Shown here: positions 46,308 to 56,350 of the stretch, piece after piece
Layout of the letters: each line of letters opens with the position of its first letter
Numbering within the stretch: the first letter of the stretch is position 1
Assembly (NCBI RefSeq): GCF_900105515.1
Contig: NZ_FNSY01000001.1
Span: 2,728,001 to 2,792,000 of the forward strand
DNA: 64,000 nucleotides
DNA from: Streptomyces sp. 2131.1
GTDB lineage: Bacteria > Actinomycetota > Actinomycetes > Streptomycetales > Streptomycetaceae
Reading direction: 5' to 3'
Notes under the pieces: model-generated
What the model saw: only the letters and a program-made list of their open reading frames with translations
Database searches by the model: none
What the model was told of the DNA's origin: nothing
Made by a program: the position numbers and the translations under genes

Positions 46308-47804
46308 TCACCCGGCCCGCACGGCCTCCGCCACCGCACCACCCTCCACAGCCTCCGGCGCCTTCGGCGCCCCGCGCCCGCCCTTGACCAGCAGCAGCAC
46401 CGCCACCCCGGCGACGATCCCGACCGCACCGGCCACCACGGCCGCCGTGTTCAGCCCCGACGCGAACGCCGACCGCAGCGCCTGCTCCGGCACCCCGGCG
46501 GCCCGCAGCCCCGCCGCGCCGCCGCCCGCCAGGGCGTGGGACTTCGCGTCGCCCAGGCTCTCCCCCATCCGGGCGGTCAGCACCGTCCCGAGCACGGCGA
46601 CCCCGAAGGCGTACCCGAGCTGGCGGAAGGTGTTGACCGCGCCGCCCGCCATGCCGGCCCGCTCCGGCGGCACCGCGGCGAGCGCCGCGCCCGCGATGGC
46701 CGGGGAGACCAGGCCCGTACCGATGCCCGCGACCGCCAGGCCCGGGATCAGCACCGGCCACGAGGAGCCCTCGCCGAGCACCGCCTGGCCGAGGGTGCCC
46801 GCGCCGACGAGGACGAGCCCGACGCCGATGGTGAGGCGCGGCGGCGCCCCGTGCAGCAGCCGGCCGCCGACGGCGGCCACCACGAACGAGGTCGCGGCCA
46901 GCGGCAGCACCGCCAGGCCGCCCTGGACGGGGCTGAGTCCGAGGACCGTCTGCAGCCAGATCGAGGTGTACGGCAGCACGCCGAAGGCCGCCAGGTTGAA
47001 CGCGAGCGACCCGGCCATCACCCCGGTGAACGCGGAGGTGCGGAACAGCGACAGGTCCAGCAGGGGGTGCGCCACGCGCAGTTCCACGACGACGAAGCAG
47101 ACGAGGGCGAGCGCGGCGATCCCGAACGTGGCGAGCGTCTGCCCGGAGGCCCAGCCGGCACTGCCCGCCCGGACGACGGCGTACGTCGCCGCCCCCGCGA
47201 ACACCGCGAACGCGGCGGTCCCCGCCCAGTCGGTGCGCCGGTCCCGCGCCCCGTGCGACTCGGGCACGGTCCTGCCGGTCAGCCAGATGGCGGCCACGCT
47301 GACCGGGAGGTTCACGAAGAAGATCCACCGCCAGCCGGGCCCCTCGGTCAGCAGCCCGCCGACCACGGGCCCGATCGCGGCGGCGCCCCCGGCCACCGCG
47401 CCCCACAGCCCGAGCGCGACGGACCGGTCCTTGCCCCCGTACACCGAGGCGAGCAGCGGCAGCGTCGTCGCGAACATCGCGGCGGCCCCGACGCCCTGCA
47501 CCCCCCGCGCGGCCACCAGCAGCGCCGGCGAGGAGGCGAGCCCGCAGGCCAGCGAGGCGGCGGCGAACAGCACGATGCCGACGACGTGGACCCGGCGCCG
47601 GCCGAGCCGGTCGGCCGCCGCCCCTATGCCGAGCAGCAGGGCGGCGAGCGCGAGGGCGTAGCCGTCGATGACCCATTGCAGATCGGAGAGCGAGGCGTCG
47701 AGCGCCCGCGCCATGTCGGGCAGTGCCACGATGACGATCGTGACGTCCAGCAGCAGCATGAACGTCCCCAGACAGACCGCGGTGAGCGGCCCCCACTTAC
47801 GCAT
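46308..47804 (-). CDS. MFS drug transporter, DHA2 (14-helix) family
   Basis: 498 residues from the ATG at 47804 with AAGGACCAAGGAC upstream. Motif A GAAADRLGRRR lies in the loop after the second helix, TFMLLLDVTIVIVALPDM is helix 1, and motif C GPVVGGLLTEGPGWRWIFFVNLP marks antiporters. Fourteen helices suit the DHA2 proton-coupled multidrug group. Divergent to an Lrp-type regulator gene 134 bases away, which probably controls it. The pumped compound is not predictable. The end of the gene faces the repeat units at 46.2 kb. Confidence 0.9.
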   Translation of the reverse strand: MRKWGPLTAVCLGTFMLLLDVTIVIVALPDMARALDASLSDLQWVIDGYALALAALLLGIGAAADRLGRRRVHVVGIVLFAAASLACGLASSPALLVAARGVQGVGAAAMFATTLPLLASVYGGKDRSVALGLWGAVAGGAAAIGPVVGGLLTEGPGWRWIFFVNLPVSVAAIWLTGRTVPESHGARDRRTDWAGTAAFAVFAGAATYAVVRAGSAGWASGQTLATFGIAALALVCFVVVELRVAHPLLDLSLFRTSAFTGVMAGSLAFNLAAFGVLPYTSIWLQTVLGLSPVQGGLAVLPLAATSFVVAAVGGRLLHGAPPRLTIGVGLVLVGAGTLGQAVLGEGSSWPVLIPGLAVAGIGTGLVSPAIAGAALAAVPPERAGMAGGAVNTFRQLGYAFGVAVLGTVLTARMGESLGDAKSHALAGGGAAGLRAAGVPEQALRSAFASGLNTAAVVAGAVGIVAGVAVLLLVKGGRGAPKAPEAVEGGAVAEAVRAG

Positions 47805-47938
47805 GTCCTTGGTCCTTCTCCCGTACGGCTTCGGCGTGACCGGCGGCCACCCCGTACGTACGATCGGACGACCGCGTCCGGAATCCCCAGCCAGTGACAC
47901 CCCGGCGCCGGAATCCGACACGGAAGAGGTTCTCGGAA

Positions 47939-48922
47939 GTGGAATCACCCATCCGGGGCGACGCCCTGGACCTGCGCCTGCTGCACGCCCTGGAGCTGGA
48001 CGCCCGCGCGCCCTTCAGCCGCATCGCGTCGGTGCTCGGCGTCTCCGACCAGACGGTCGCCCGCCGCTTCCGCCGGCTCCGGGCCGAGGCGGGGCTGCGG
48101 GTGGTGGGGGTGCGGTGCGCGGCCGCGGAGGAGTCGTTCGAGCACTGGCTGCTGCGGGTGCGGTGCGCGCCGGAGGGCGCGACGGCCATCGCGGAGGCCC
48201 TGGCCAAGCGGCCGGACACCTCGTGGATCGGGCTGACGTCGGGCGGTACGGAGGTGACGTGCACGGTCAACGTCCGCAGCCGGGGCGACGCGGACGACCT
48301 GCTGATCGGCAAGCTGCCGCGTACCCCGCACATCGTCGACATCCGCGCCCACCAGCTGCTGCACCGCTTCTACGGCGGCCCCGCCGGCTGGCTCCACAAG
48401 AGCGGCGCGCTCACCCCGGAGGAGACCGCCGCCCTCACCCCGCCGCCCTCCCCGGCCCCGTCCGGCCCGGCCGTCATCACCGCCGATGACGAACCCCTGG
48501 TCACCGCCCTGGAACGGGACGGCCGCGCCACCTACCCCGAGCTCCAGCGCGCGACCGGCCTATCCGAATCGGCGGTCCGCCGCCGCCTGGCCCGCCTGGT
48601 CGCCTCGGGGGCGCTGTACGTGGACGTGGAGTTCGACTCCGACCACATCGGCTACCGCAACGCGAGCATGCTGTACGTCACCGCCGCGCCCCGCGCCCTG
48701 CACGCGGTGGGCACGGCCCTGGCGACGGACCGCGAGGTCGCGTACGCGTCGGCCACCACGGGCCCGTCCAACATCGTCGCGGTCGTCATCACCCGCGACT
48801 CGGCCCACCTCTACCGCTACCTCAGCGACCGCTTGGGCGGCCTGGACGGCGTCGAACACGTGGAGTCGATGCCGCTCCTGCGCCGCGTGAAGCAGCTGAC
48901 GTACCGGCCGTTCCGGGGGTAG
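47939..48922 (+). CDS. Lrp/AsnC-family regulator with two HTH domains
   Basis: 327 residues from a GTG at 47939 with GGAAGAGG upstream; the GTG at 47894 is an alternative. Unlike the usual 150-residue Lrp, it has two copies of the family: HTH 1 near 10-55 (LHALELDARAPFSRIASVLGVSDQTVARR), ligand-like region, then HTH 2 near 190-235 (ALERDGRATYPELQRATGLSESAVRRR), and a C-terminal RAM-like part (about 255-320). This tandem form occurs in actinobacteria. Divergent from the MFS pump and probably its regulator. The ligand is unknown. Confidence 0.88.
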   Translation: MESPIRGDALDLRLLHALELDARAPFSRIASVLGVSDQTVARRFRRLRAEAGLRVVGVRCAAAEESFEHWLLRVRCAPEGATAIAEALAKRPDTSWIGLTSGGTEVTCTVNVRSRGDADDLLIGKLPRTPHIVDIRAHQLLHRFYGGPAGWLHKSGALTPEETAALTPPPSPAPSGPAVITADDEPLVTALERDGRATYPELQRATGLSESAVRRRLARLVASGALYVDVEFDSDHIGYRNASMLYVTAAPRALHAVGTALATDREVAYASATTGPSNIVAVVITRDSAHLYRYLSDRLGGLDGVEHVESMPLLRRVKQLTYRPFRG

Positions 48923-48947
48923 CGCCCGGACGCCACGGGCCCACCCG

Positions 48948-49862
48948 TCACCCCGCCGCTCCCGGCGACCGCAGCCACCCCGCTCCCCTCGCCACCTCTC
49001 CCGCCGTGCGCAGGAGTTGGGCGACCAGGGGGCGTGCGCCGCGACCCCGGGTGAGCAGGTGGAGTTCGATGGCCGCGTCCCCGGTCAGCGGGCGCCAGAC
49101 CAGGCCGGCGGGCAGGCTCGGTGCGGCCGAGCCGCCGACGACCGAGACGGCCTCGCCGCGGGCGACCGGGGTGTGTCCGGCGTCGAACGACAGCGCGCGC
49201 AGGAGGAGTCGGGGCGCGGCGCCGGCGCGGTCCAGGAGGGCGGTGATCGCGTCGTAGTGGCCCGGGTTGGCCTCGCGCGGGTGGATGAGGACGGTCTCGG
49301 CGGCCAGCTCGGCCGGGTCCACGGCGGGCCGCGCGGCGAGCCGGTGGCCGGCCGCCATCAGGACGCCCTGGGGCTCCAGCCGTACGAGCGTCCGCACCAG
49401 CTCAGGCGTCGGCGGCGGGCAGCGGACCAGGCCCGCGTCCAGAGTGCCGTCGGCGACGCCGGAGAGGATCTCGGCGGTGGACAGCAGCCGGGTGTCGGCG
49501 GTGACGCCGGGCAGCCGGTCCGCCAGGGCGGCGAGGATCGCGGGGGCGGTCTCGTAACTCGTGCTCATGCTGTAGCCGAGCACCAGCGTGCCGCACTCGC
49601 CGCCGGCGAAGCCGCGTACATCGCGCCAGAGGCGGTCCGCCTCCTCGCAGAGGGCGGTACCGCGCTCCATCAACAGCCGCCCGGCCTCCGTGGGTTCGAC
49701 GGAGTGCGTGGTGCGGTCCAGGAGCTGGACGCCCAACTCCCGCTCCAGTTCGCGTATCTGGCGGCTGAGCGCGGGCTGCGCGATATGCAGCCGCTCGGCG
49801 GCGCGGGTGAAGTTCCGTTCCCCGGCCACGGCCAGGAAGTAGCGCAGGCGCCGCAGATCCAT
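48948..49862 (-). CDS. LysR-family transcriptional regulator
   Basis: 304 residues from the ATG at 49862 (MDLRRLRYF); ATGs at 49865 and 49877 are alternatives and no start has a clear ribosome-binding site. The winged helix is at residues 1-60 (FLAVAGERNFTRAAERLHIAQPALSRQIRELE). The effector domain spans about 88-290. Divergent to the gene set of NTF2-like protein, quinone-oxidoreductase and DHFR-like protein, which it likely controls. It converges on the Lrp regulator gene, 25 bases away. Confidence 0.9.
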   Translation of the reverse strand: MDLRRLRYFLAVAGERNFTRAAERLHIAQPALSRQIRELERELGVQLLDRTTHSVEPTEAGRLLMERGTALCEEADRLWRDVRGFAGGECGTLVLGYSMSTSYETAPAILAALADRLPGVTADTRLLSTAEILSGVADGTLDAGLVRCPPPTPELVRTLVRLEPQGVLMAAGHRLAARPAVDPAELAAETVLIHPREANPGHYDAITALLDRAGAAPRLLLRALSFDAGHTPVARGEAVSVVGGSAAPSLPAGLVWRPLTGDAAIELHLLTRGRGARPLVAQLLRTAGEVARGAGWLRSPGAAG

Positions 49863-50009
49863 CATGGCAAGGAGCATACGAGGGGACTCTGACCAGCGGT
49901 GATGCCGGATGGTTCTGGAACCATCGGAAACAGGTCTTTCCCTGGGCGGCCCCGCACTCCATAGCGTTCAGGCATCGGAGGGAACCACTCGACGAAAGGC
50001 CTCACGATC

Positions 50010-50408
50010 ATGAACGGCACCCCCAAGGACGTCGTCCTCGACTACATGAAGACCCTGGCCGAGGGCGACATGGACCGGCTGAGGGCGTTCTTCGACGCCG
50101 ATGTCACCTGGACGCTCGCCGGGGACCTGCCCGTCTCGGGCACCTGGACCGGCCCGGACGAGATCTTCGACGAGTTCGTGGCGGCGATGACCGCCCGGCT
50201 GGTGCCGGAGACGGTGGAGATCGAGTTCCTGGACGTCCTCGCGGAGGGCGAGCGGGTTCTCGCCGAGTGGCGGACGCGCGGGCTGACCCGCAAGGGCGGC
50301 CGGTACGACCAGCACTGCCTGGCCGTGTTCACCGTGCGCGACGGCCGTATCGCCTCGGTGCGGGAGCACTTCGACACCCTCCACGCCCACGACGTCGTCT
50401 TCGCCTGA
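50010..50408 (+). CDS. SnoaL/NTF2-like (ketosteroid-isomerase fold) protein
   Basis: 132 residues. The family is recognised by VVLDYMKTLAEGDMDRLRAFFDADVTWTLAG, EIFDEFVAAMTARLVPETVEIEF and YDQHCLAVFTVRDGRIASVREHFDT. These small cone-shaped proteins act as isomerases, cyclases, hydrolases or just binding partners. Its active-site residues cannot be assigned. It starts a plus-strand group with a zinc-type quinone reductase (10-base gap) and a RibD-like protein, facing a divergent LysR gene. Confidence 0.85.
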   Translation: MNGTPKDVVLDYMKTLAEGDMDRLRAFFDADVTWTLAGDLPVSGTWTGPDEIFDEFVAAMTARLVPETVEIEFLDVLAEGERVLAEWRTRGLTRKGGRYDQHCLAVFTVRDGRIASVREHFDTLHAHDVVFA

Positions 50409-50418
50409 GGAGCCAGCG

Positions 50419-51351
50419 ATGCGCGCACAACTCCCCGTCGCCGAAGCGGGCGGCACCGTCCGCGTCGGCGACGCCCCCGAACCCGTCCCGGCCGCCGACG
50501 AGGCGCTCGTCGCGGTGGAGGCGTACTCCGTCAACCGGGGCGAGACCTTCCAGCTCGACGGGCGACTCGACCGCCGGTGGCCCGGCTGGCGGCCCGGCAA
50601 GGACGTCGCCGGGACGGTAGTACGGGCGGCGGCCGACGGCACCGGCCCGGCAGCCGGCACCCGCGTCGTCGCCCACCCGCCCGCGTACGGCTGGGCCGAG
50701 CGCGCCGCCGTCCCGGTGCACAGCATCGCCGCGCTCCCCGACAGCGTCGACGCGGTGACGGCGGCGGCCCTCCCGCTGGCCGGCATCACCGCGCTGCGCC
50801 TGCTGCGCGCGGCGGGCCCGGTCGCGGGGCGGCGCGTGCTGATCACCGGTGCGAGCGGCGGCGTCGGCCACTACGTCACCGAGCTGGCGGCGTCCTCGGG
50901 CGCGGCGGTGACGGCGGTCAGCGCGACCCGGGAGCGCGGGGCGCGGCTGCTGGAACTGGGGGCGCACGCGGTGGTGACGTCGCCGGCGGACGCCCAGGGC
51001 CCGTACGACGTGGTCCTGGAATCGGTGGGCGGCGACTCGCTGCCGGCCGCGCTGGCCCGGCTGGCCCCGGGCGGCCTGCTGGTCTGGTTCGGCCAGGCGA
51101 GCCGCGACCCGGTCACGCTGGACTTCTTCGACTTCTTCAAGGGCCCGGCCCAGGCCCGTATCGCCCACTTCGACTACACCCGCGCGGACACCACGTACGC
51201 CGACGAACTCACCACGTTGGTACGGCTGGTGGCGAGCGGACGCCTGCACCCGGAGATCGGCTCGGTCCGCGACTGGTCCCGCACGGCGGACGTCGTCGCG
51301 GACATCCGGGCGCGCCGAGTGCGGGGGAACGCGGTGCTTACGGTGGGATGA
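50419..51351 (+). CDS. NADPH:quinone reductase-type MDR oxidoreductase
   Basis: 310 residues, medium-chain dehydrogenase fold without catalytic zinc ligands. It has the N-terminal GroES-like domain (VEAYSVNRGETFQ, GKDVAGTVVRAA), the NADPH-binding RVLITGASGGVGHYVTELAASSG near 140, and an ending ADVVADIRARRVRGNAVLTV. It reduces quinones or enones. It is translated just after the NTF2-like protein and upstream of the RibD-like protein, probably as an operon for a small redox conversion. Confidence 0.88.
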   Translation: MRAQLPVAEAGGTVRVGDAPEPVPAADEALVAVEAYSVNRGETFQLDGRLDRRWPGWRPGKDVAGTVVRAAADGTGPAAGTRVVAHPPAYGWAERAAVPVHSIAALPDSVDAVTAAALPLAGITALRLLRAAGPVAGRRVLITGASGGVGHYVTELAASSGAAVTAVSATRERGARLLELGAHAVVTSPADAQGPYDVVLESVGGDSLPAALARLAPGGLLVWFGQASRDPVTLDFFDFFKGPAQARIAHFDYTRADTTYADELTTLVRLVASGRLHPEIGSVRDWSRTADVVADIRARRVRGNAVLTVG

Positions 51352-51438
51352 GCAACCGGGACGGTGTACGGCGATGAGTCCGGGCCGCCCGGGGAGTCAC
51401 CCCTTGCGTTGCCACCCATTCACCGGGAGAAAGCACTC

Positions 51439-52083
51439 ATGACTCAACTCCTGAAGGTCCAGAACTTCACCGTCTCCGCCGACGGCGTCGCCTGCGGGGA
51501 GAACCAGACGCTGGAGCGGCCCTTCGGCCATGTCGACCCGGGGCAGCTGTTCTCCTGGGCCGGGGCGACCGCGAGCTGGCCCAACCGGACCGATCCGGGC
51601 GGGAGCCGGGGCCTGGACGACTACATGACGCGGGACTTCTCGCACAACATCGGCGCCGAGATCATGGGCCGCAACAAGTTCGGTCCGCAGCGCGGCCCGT
51701 GGGAGGACCACGAGTGGCAGGGCTGGTGGGGCGGCGAACCGCCGTTCCACACCCCGGTGTTCGTCCTGACCCACCACGAGCGGCCCTCGTTCACGCTCTC
51801 CGACACCACGTTCCACTTCGTGGACGGCGAGCCCGCCGAGGTGCTGGCGCAGGCCCGGGAGGCCGCCCAGGGCAAGGACGTGCGCCTCGGCGGCGGGGTG
51901 TCGACCATCAGGGAGTTCCTGGACGCCGACCTGGTCGACACCCTGCACGTGGCGGTGGCGCCGATGAAGCTGGGGTCGGGCATGCGGCTCTGGGAGTCGC
52001 CCGACGACCTGCGCGACCGCTTCCACCTGGACGTCGTACCGAGCCCCAGCGGGATGACGCACCACCTGTTCTGGCGGAAGTGA
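51439..52083 (+). CDS. dihydrofolate reductase-like (RibD C-terminal domain) protein
   Basis: 214 residues from the ATG at 51439, preceded by GGGAGAAAG. The fold is that of DHFR/RibD reductase: N-terminal LLKVQNFTVSADGVACG, the cofactor strand EIMGRNKFGP, a middle TPVFVLTHHERPS, and the NADPH loop VRLGGGVSTIREFLDADLVDTLHVAVAPMKLGSG near residue 150. Members of this family are common reductases of unknown substrate; it is not folate DHFR. It completes the plus-strand set after the quinone-type reductase, but the 87-base gap leaves the operon open. Confidence 0.88.
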   Translation: MTQLLKVQNFTVSADGVACGENQTLERPFGHVDPGQLFSWAGATASWPNRTDPGGSRGLDDYMTRDFSHNIGAEIMGRNKFGPQRGPWEDHEWQGWWGGEPPFHTPVFVLTHHERPSFTLSDTTFHFVDGEPAEVLAQAREAAQGKDVRLGGGVSTIREFLDADLVDTLHVAVAPMKLGSGMRLWESPDDLRDRFHLDVVPSPSGMTHHLFWRK

Positions 52084-52096
52084 GCTCGTACGCCCC

Positions 52097-52591
52097 TCAG
52101 TGGTAGGCGTGCACCACGGCGTGGCCCTTGCCCCGGCCGATCATCCACCGGTTGACCGGTGTGGTGATCACGAAGGCGAGGACCAGCGAGCCGGCGAGCG
52201 CGCCCCAGAAGAGGAGGTCGGACAGGCCCGCGTCCATGGCGCCGGGGATCGTCACCATGACGGTGTTGTCGATGATCTCCATGACGGCGATGGACAGCGT
52301 GTCGGCGGCCAGCGCCACCTTCAGCGCCTGCCGCAGGGGCACGCCCGCCTTCAGGACCCCGCGCATGGTCAGCGCGTAGCCGAAGACGAAGGCCAGCACG
52401 ACGGAGAGGGCCACGGTCGCACCGTTGTGCAGCCCGGCCGCCGTTCCGATCACCATGCCGAGGATCTCGCCGATGGCGCAGCCGGTGAGGCAGTGCAGGG
52501 TGGCCTGCGCGGCCATGCGCCAGGTGGTGGGGGCGGCGTGACCGTCGTGGCCCGCGTGGTCGTGGTGCCCGTGTCCGTGGTCGTGGTCCAT
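52097..52591 (-). CDS. DUF4396 membrane protein with His-rich N-terminus
   Basis: 164 residues from the ATG at 52591 with GGAGGGAAG upstream. Residues 2-21 are dense in His and Asp (MDHDHGHGHHDHAGHDGHAA), a likely metal-binding tail. Four hydrophobic segments follow (about 25-50, 55-75, 95-115 and 130-150), including TLHCLTGCAIGEILGMVIG with two cysteines in a helix. This fits the DUF4396 family. A CsoR-like operator sits 74 bp upstream of its start, so it is probably copper- or metal-inducible. It converges on the RibD-like gene. Confidence 0.8.
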   Translation of the reverse strand: MDHDHGHGHHDHAGHDGHAAPTTWRMAAQATLHCLTGCAIGEILGMVIGTAAGLHNGATVALSVVLAFVFGYALTMRGVLKAGVPLRQALKVALAADTLSIAVMEIIDNTVMVTIPGAMDAGLSDLLFWGALAGSLVLAFVITTPVNRWMIGRGKGHAVVHAYH

Positions 52592-52664
52592 GGCACTTCC
52601 CTCCGTAAGGCGTACGGGACGGGTGTCGGATGTCGGGTTGCCCCGCCCGCACGACGACAACCAT

Positions 52665-52681
52665 ATACCCCCTAGGGGTAT
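52665..52681 (-). promoter_or_regulatory. CsoR-like copper operator
   Basis: ATACCCC-CTA-GGGGTAT, a perfect palindrome with 7-bp arms. CsoR-type copper repressors bind such A/T-flanked C/G-rich palindromes. It lies between the DUF4396 gene and argG, nearer the former. The regulator itself is not encoded in this window. Confidence 0.75.
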
Positions 52682-52705
52682 TCCCCCGCAGGAGACGCAC
52701 TCGCG

Positions 52706-54186
<1,481 letters not shown>

Positions 54187-54197
54187 TCGCCACGACG

Positions 54198-54244
54198 CGT
54201 ACGAAAAGGCCGGGCACCCCTGGGGCGCCCGGCCTTTTCGTACG
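54198..54244 (+). terminator. argG terminator
   Basis: An 18-bp perfect stem (54198-54215 and 54227-54244) with an 11-base loop; the 3' arm contains CCTTTTCG. It lies 11 bases after the argG stop codon. Confidence 0.85.
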
Positions 54245-54306
54245 CCGCTCCCCCACGTGACCGAGCCCACCCTCCGCTCCCGCAAAACTCCCGCAACAAT
54301 GAAGAC

Positions 54307-55299
54307 GTGATCACTTCACCCGCACGGAGCCCCCGACGCGCCGAGCACGCCGCGACGCCGTACGTCGATCTGACCCGGGCGGAGTGGAGCGCGCTGCGGG
54401 ACAGGACGCCGCTGCCGCTGACCGCCGAGGAGGTGGAACGGCTGCGCGGGCTCGGGGACGTCATCGATCTCGACGAGGTGCGGGACGTCTATCTGCCGCT
54501 GTCCCGGCTGCTGAACCTGTACGTGCAGGCCACCTCCGGGCTGCGCGGCGCGCTGAACACCTTCCTCGGGGACGCGGGCAACGGGCAGGGCGCGCAGCGC
54601 GGGACGCCGTTCGTCATAGGGGTCGCGGGCAGTGTCGCCGTGGGGAAGTCCACCACCGCGCGCATCCTGCGGGCACTGCTGGCGCGCTGGCCGGAGCACC
54701 CCCGGGTGGAGCTGGTGACCACGGACGGGTTCCTGCTGCCGATGAAGGAGCTCCACGCGCGCGGCCTGATGTCCCGCAAGGGGTTCCCGGAGTCGTACGA
54801 CCGGCGCGCCCTCACCCGTTTCGTCGCCGACATCAAGGCGGGCAAGGACGAGGTGACCGCGCCGGTCTACTCGCACCTGATCTACGACATCGTGCCCGGC
54901 GAGCGTCTCACCGTACGGCGCCCGGACATCCTGATCGTCGAGGGGCTCAACGTCCTCCAGCCCGCCCTCCCCGGCAAGGACGGCCGAACCCGGGTCGGGC
55001 TCGCCGACTACTTCGACTTCAGCGTGTACGTGGACGCCAAGCCGGAGGACATCGAGACCTGGTACCTCAGCCGCTTCCGGAAGCTGCGCGAGACGGCGTT
55101 CCAGGACCCGTCCTCGTACTTCCGCAAGTACACCCAGGTCTCGGAGGCCGAGGCGATGGAGTACGCGGCCACCATGTGGCGGACCGTCAACCGGCCGAAC
55201 CTGGTGGAGAACGTGGCGCCGACCCGGGGACGTGCCACGCTGGTGCTGCGCAAGGGGCCCGACCACAAGGTCCAGCGGCTGTCGCTGCGCAAACTCTGA
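54307..55299 (+). CDS. coaA: pantothenate kinase CoaA (type I)
   Basis: 330 residues from a GTG at 54307, with CAACAAT a few bases before it, probably leaderless. It phosphorylates pantothenate, the first and regulated step to coenzyme A. P-loop [17 protein letters not shown] near residue 104; [20 protein letters not shown] and [22 protein letters not shown] are type I motifs. CoA feedback residues are usual for type I. The DUF389 gene follows 19 bases later on the same strand, likely co-transcribed. Confidence 0.95.
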   Translation: MITSPARSPRRAEHAATPYVDLTRAEWSALRDRTPLPLTAEEVERLRGLGDVIDLDEVRDVYLPLSRLLNLYVQATSGLRGALNTFLGDAGNGQGAQRGTPFVIGVAGSVAVGKSTTARILRALLARWPEHPRVELVTTDGFLLPMKELHARGLMSRKGFPESYDRRALTRFVADIKAGKDEVTAPVYSHLIYDIVPGERLTVRRPDILIVEGLNVLQPALPGKDGRTRVGLADYFDFSVYVDAKPEDIETWYLSRFRKLRETAFQDPSSYFRKYTQVSEAEAMEYAATMWRTVNRPNLVENVAPTRGRATLVLRKGPDHKVQRLSLRKL

Positions 55300-55318
55300 A
55301 CCGGGAAGGGTCCGCCCC

Positions 55319-56293
55319 GTGCTGCATCTGCGCCTGCTCGTCCCCGCCGACCGCACGAACGAGGTGACCGACCTGCTGGAGCGGACCGTCGGCACCGCGC
55401 ACCTCGCGGTGCTGCCGGGCGTCGCGCGGGACCCCGTGGGCGACATCGTGCTGTGCGACGTGGCGCGCGAGGCGGGCGACGAGCTGATCGCCGAGCTGCG
55501 CCGCCTCGGGCTCGACGACTTCGGCGCGATCACCGTCGAGAACATGGACCTGACGCTCTCCGCGCGCGCCGACCGGGCGGAGGAGGCGGCACCGGGCGAG
55601 GGTTCGGACGCGGTGCTCTGGGAGGAGCTGGTCGAGGCCACGCACGACGACTCGACGTTCAGCGCCACCTATGTCGCGTTCCTCGCGGTCGCGACGATGC
55701 TGGCCGCCTGCGGGGTGATGCTGGACAACGCGATCCTGATCGTGGGCGCGATGGCGGTGGGGCCCGAGTTCGGGCCGCTCGCCGGGATTTCGACGGCGCT
55801 GGTGCAGCGCGCCCCGCGCCTGGTGGGGCGCTCGCTGATCGCGCTGATCGGCGGGTTCGCCGCGGCGATGCTGCTGACGGTCGGCTTCGCCTGGCTGATG
55901 GACGTCTTCGGGCTGTTCAACGCCGACATGATCGAGGGGAAGCGGCCCAACACCGCGTTCGTCTGGCAGCCGGACTGGATGTCGTTCGTCGTGGCGTTCC
56001 TCGCGGGCATCGCGGGGACGCTCTCCCTGACCTCGGCGAAGTCCGGCGCGCTGATCGGGGTCGCGATCTCGGTGACCACCGTGCCGGCGGCGGCCAACGC
56101 GGCGGTGGCCTTCAGCTACCGGGACTACAGCCAGATGACGGGGTCCGTGCAGCAGCTCCTTGCGAACCTCGGCGGGATCGTCGCGGCGGGGACGCTGACG
56201 CTGCTGGCCCAGAAGGCGCTGTGGCGGACGACCCGCCGCCACCAGCGGGCCCACCAGCGCGCCCACACGAAGCCCACGGCACCGACGCGCTGA
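55319..56293 (+). CDS. DUF389 membrane protein
   Basis: 324 residues from a GTG with GGGAAGGG upstream. Residues 1-95 are a soluble ACT-like domain (LHLRLLVPADRTNEVTDLLERTVG and VARDPVGDIVLCDVAREAGDELI), and the rest is membrane: six hydrophobic segments from about residue 120, with GAMAVGPEFGPLAGISTALVQR and GTLSLTSAKSGALIGVAISVTTVPAAANAA as conserved DUF389 loops. The function of DUF389 proteins is not established. Coupling with coaA is positional only. Confidence 0.88.
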   Translation: MLHLRLLVPADRTNEVTDLLERTVGTAHLAVLPGVARDPVGDIVLCDVAREAGDELIAELRRLGLDDFGAITVENMDLTLSARADRAEEAAPGEGSDAVLWEELVEATHDDSTFSATYVAFLAVATMLAACGVMLDNAILIVGAMAVGPEFGPLAGISTALVQRAPRLVGRSLIALIGGFAAAMLLTVGFAWLMDVFGLFNADMIEGKRPNTAFVWQPDWMSFVVAFLAGIAGTLSLTSAKSGALIGVAISVTTVPAAANAAVAFSYRDYSQMTGSVQQLLANLGGIVAAGTLTLLAQKALWRTTRRHQRAHQRAHTKPTAPTR

Positions 56294-56304
56294 GAAACGA
56301 GCAC

Positions 56305-56342
56305 GGGAGGGGCGGGCGCCCGCAAGAGCGCCCGCCCCTCCC
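56305..56342. terminator. bidirectional hairpin between DUF389 gene and glmM
   Basis: A perfect 15-bp stem (GGGAGGGGCGGGCGC and its complement) with an 8-base loop lies between convergent genes. Confidence 0.8.
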
Positions 56343-56350
56343 CCGGGCTC

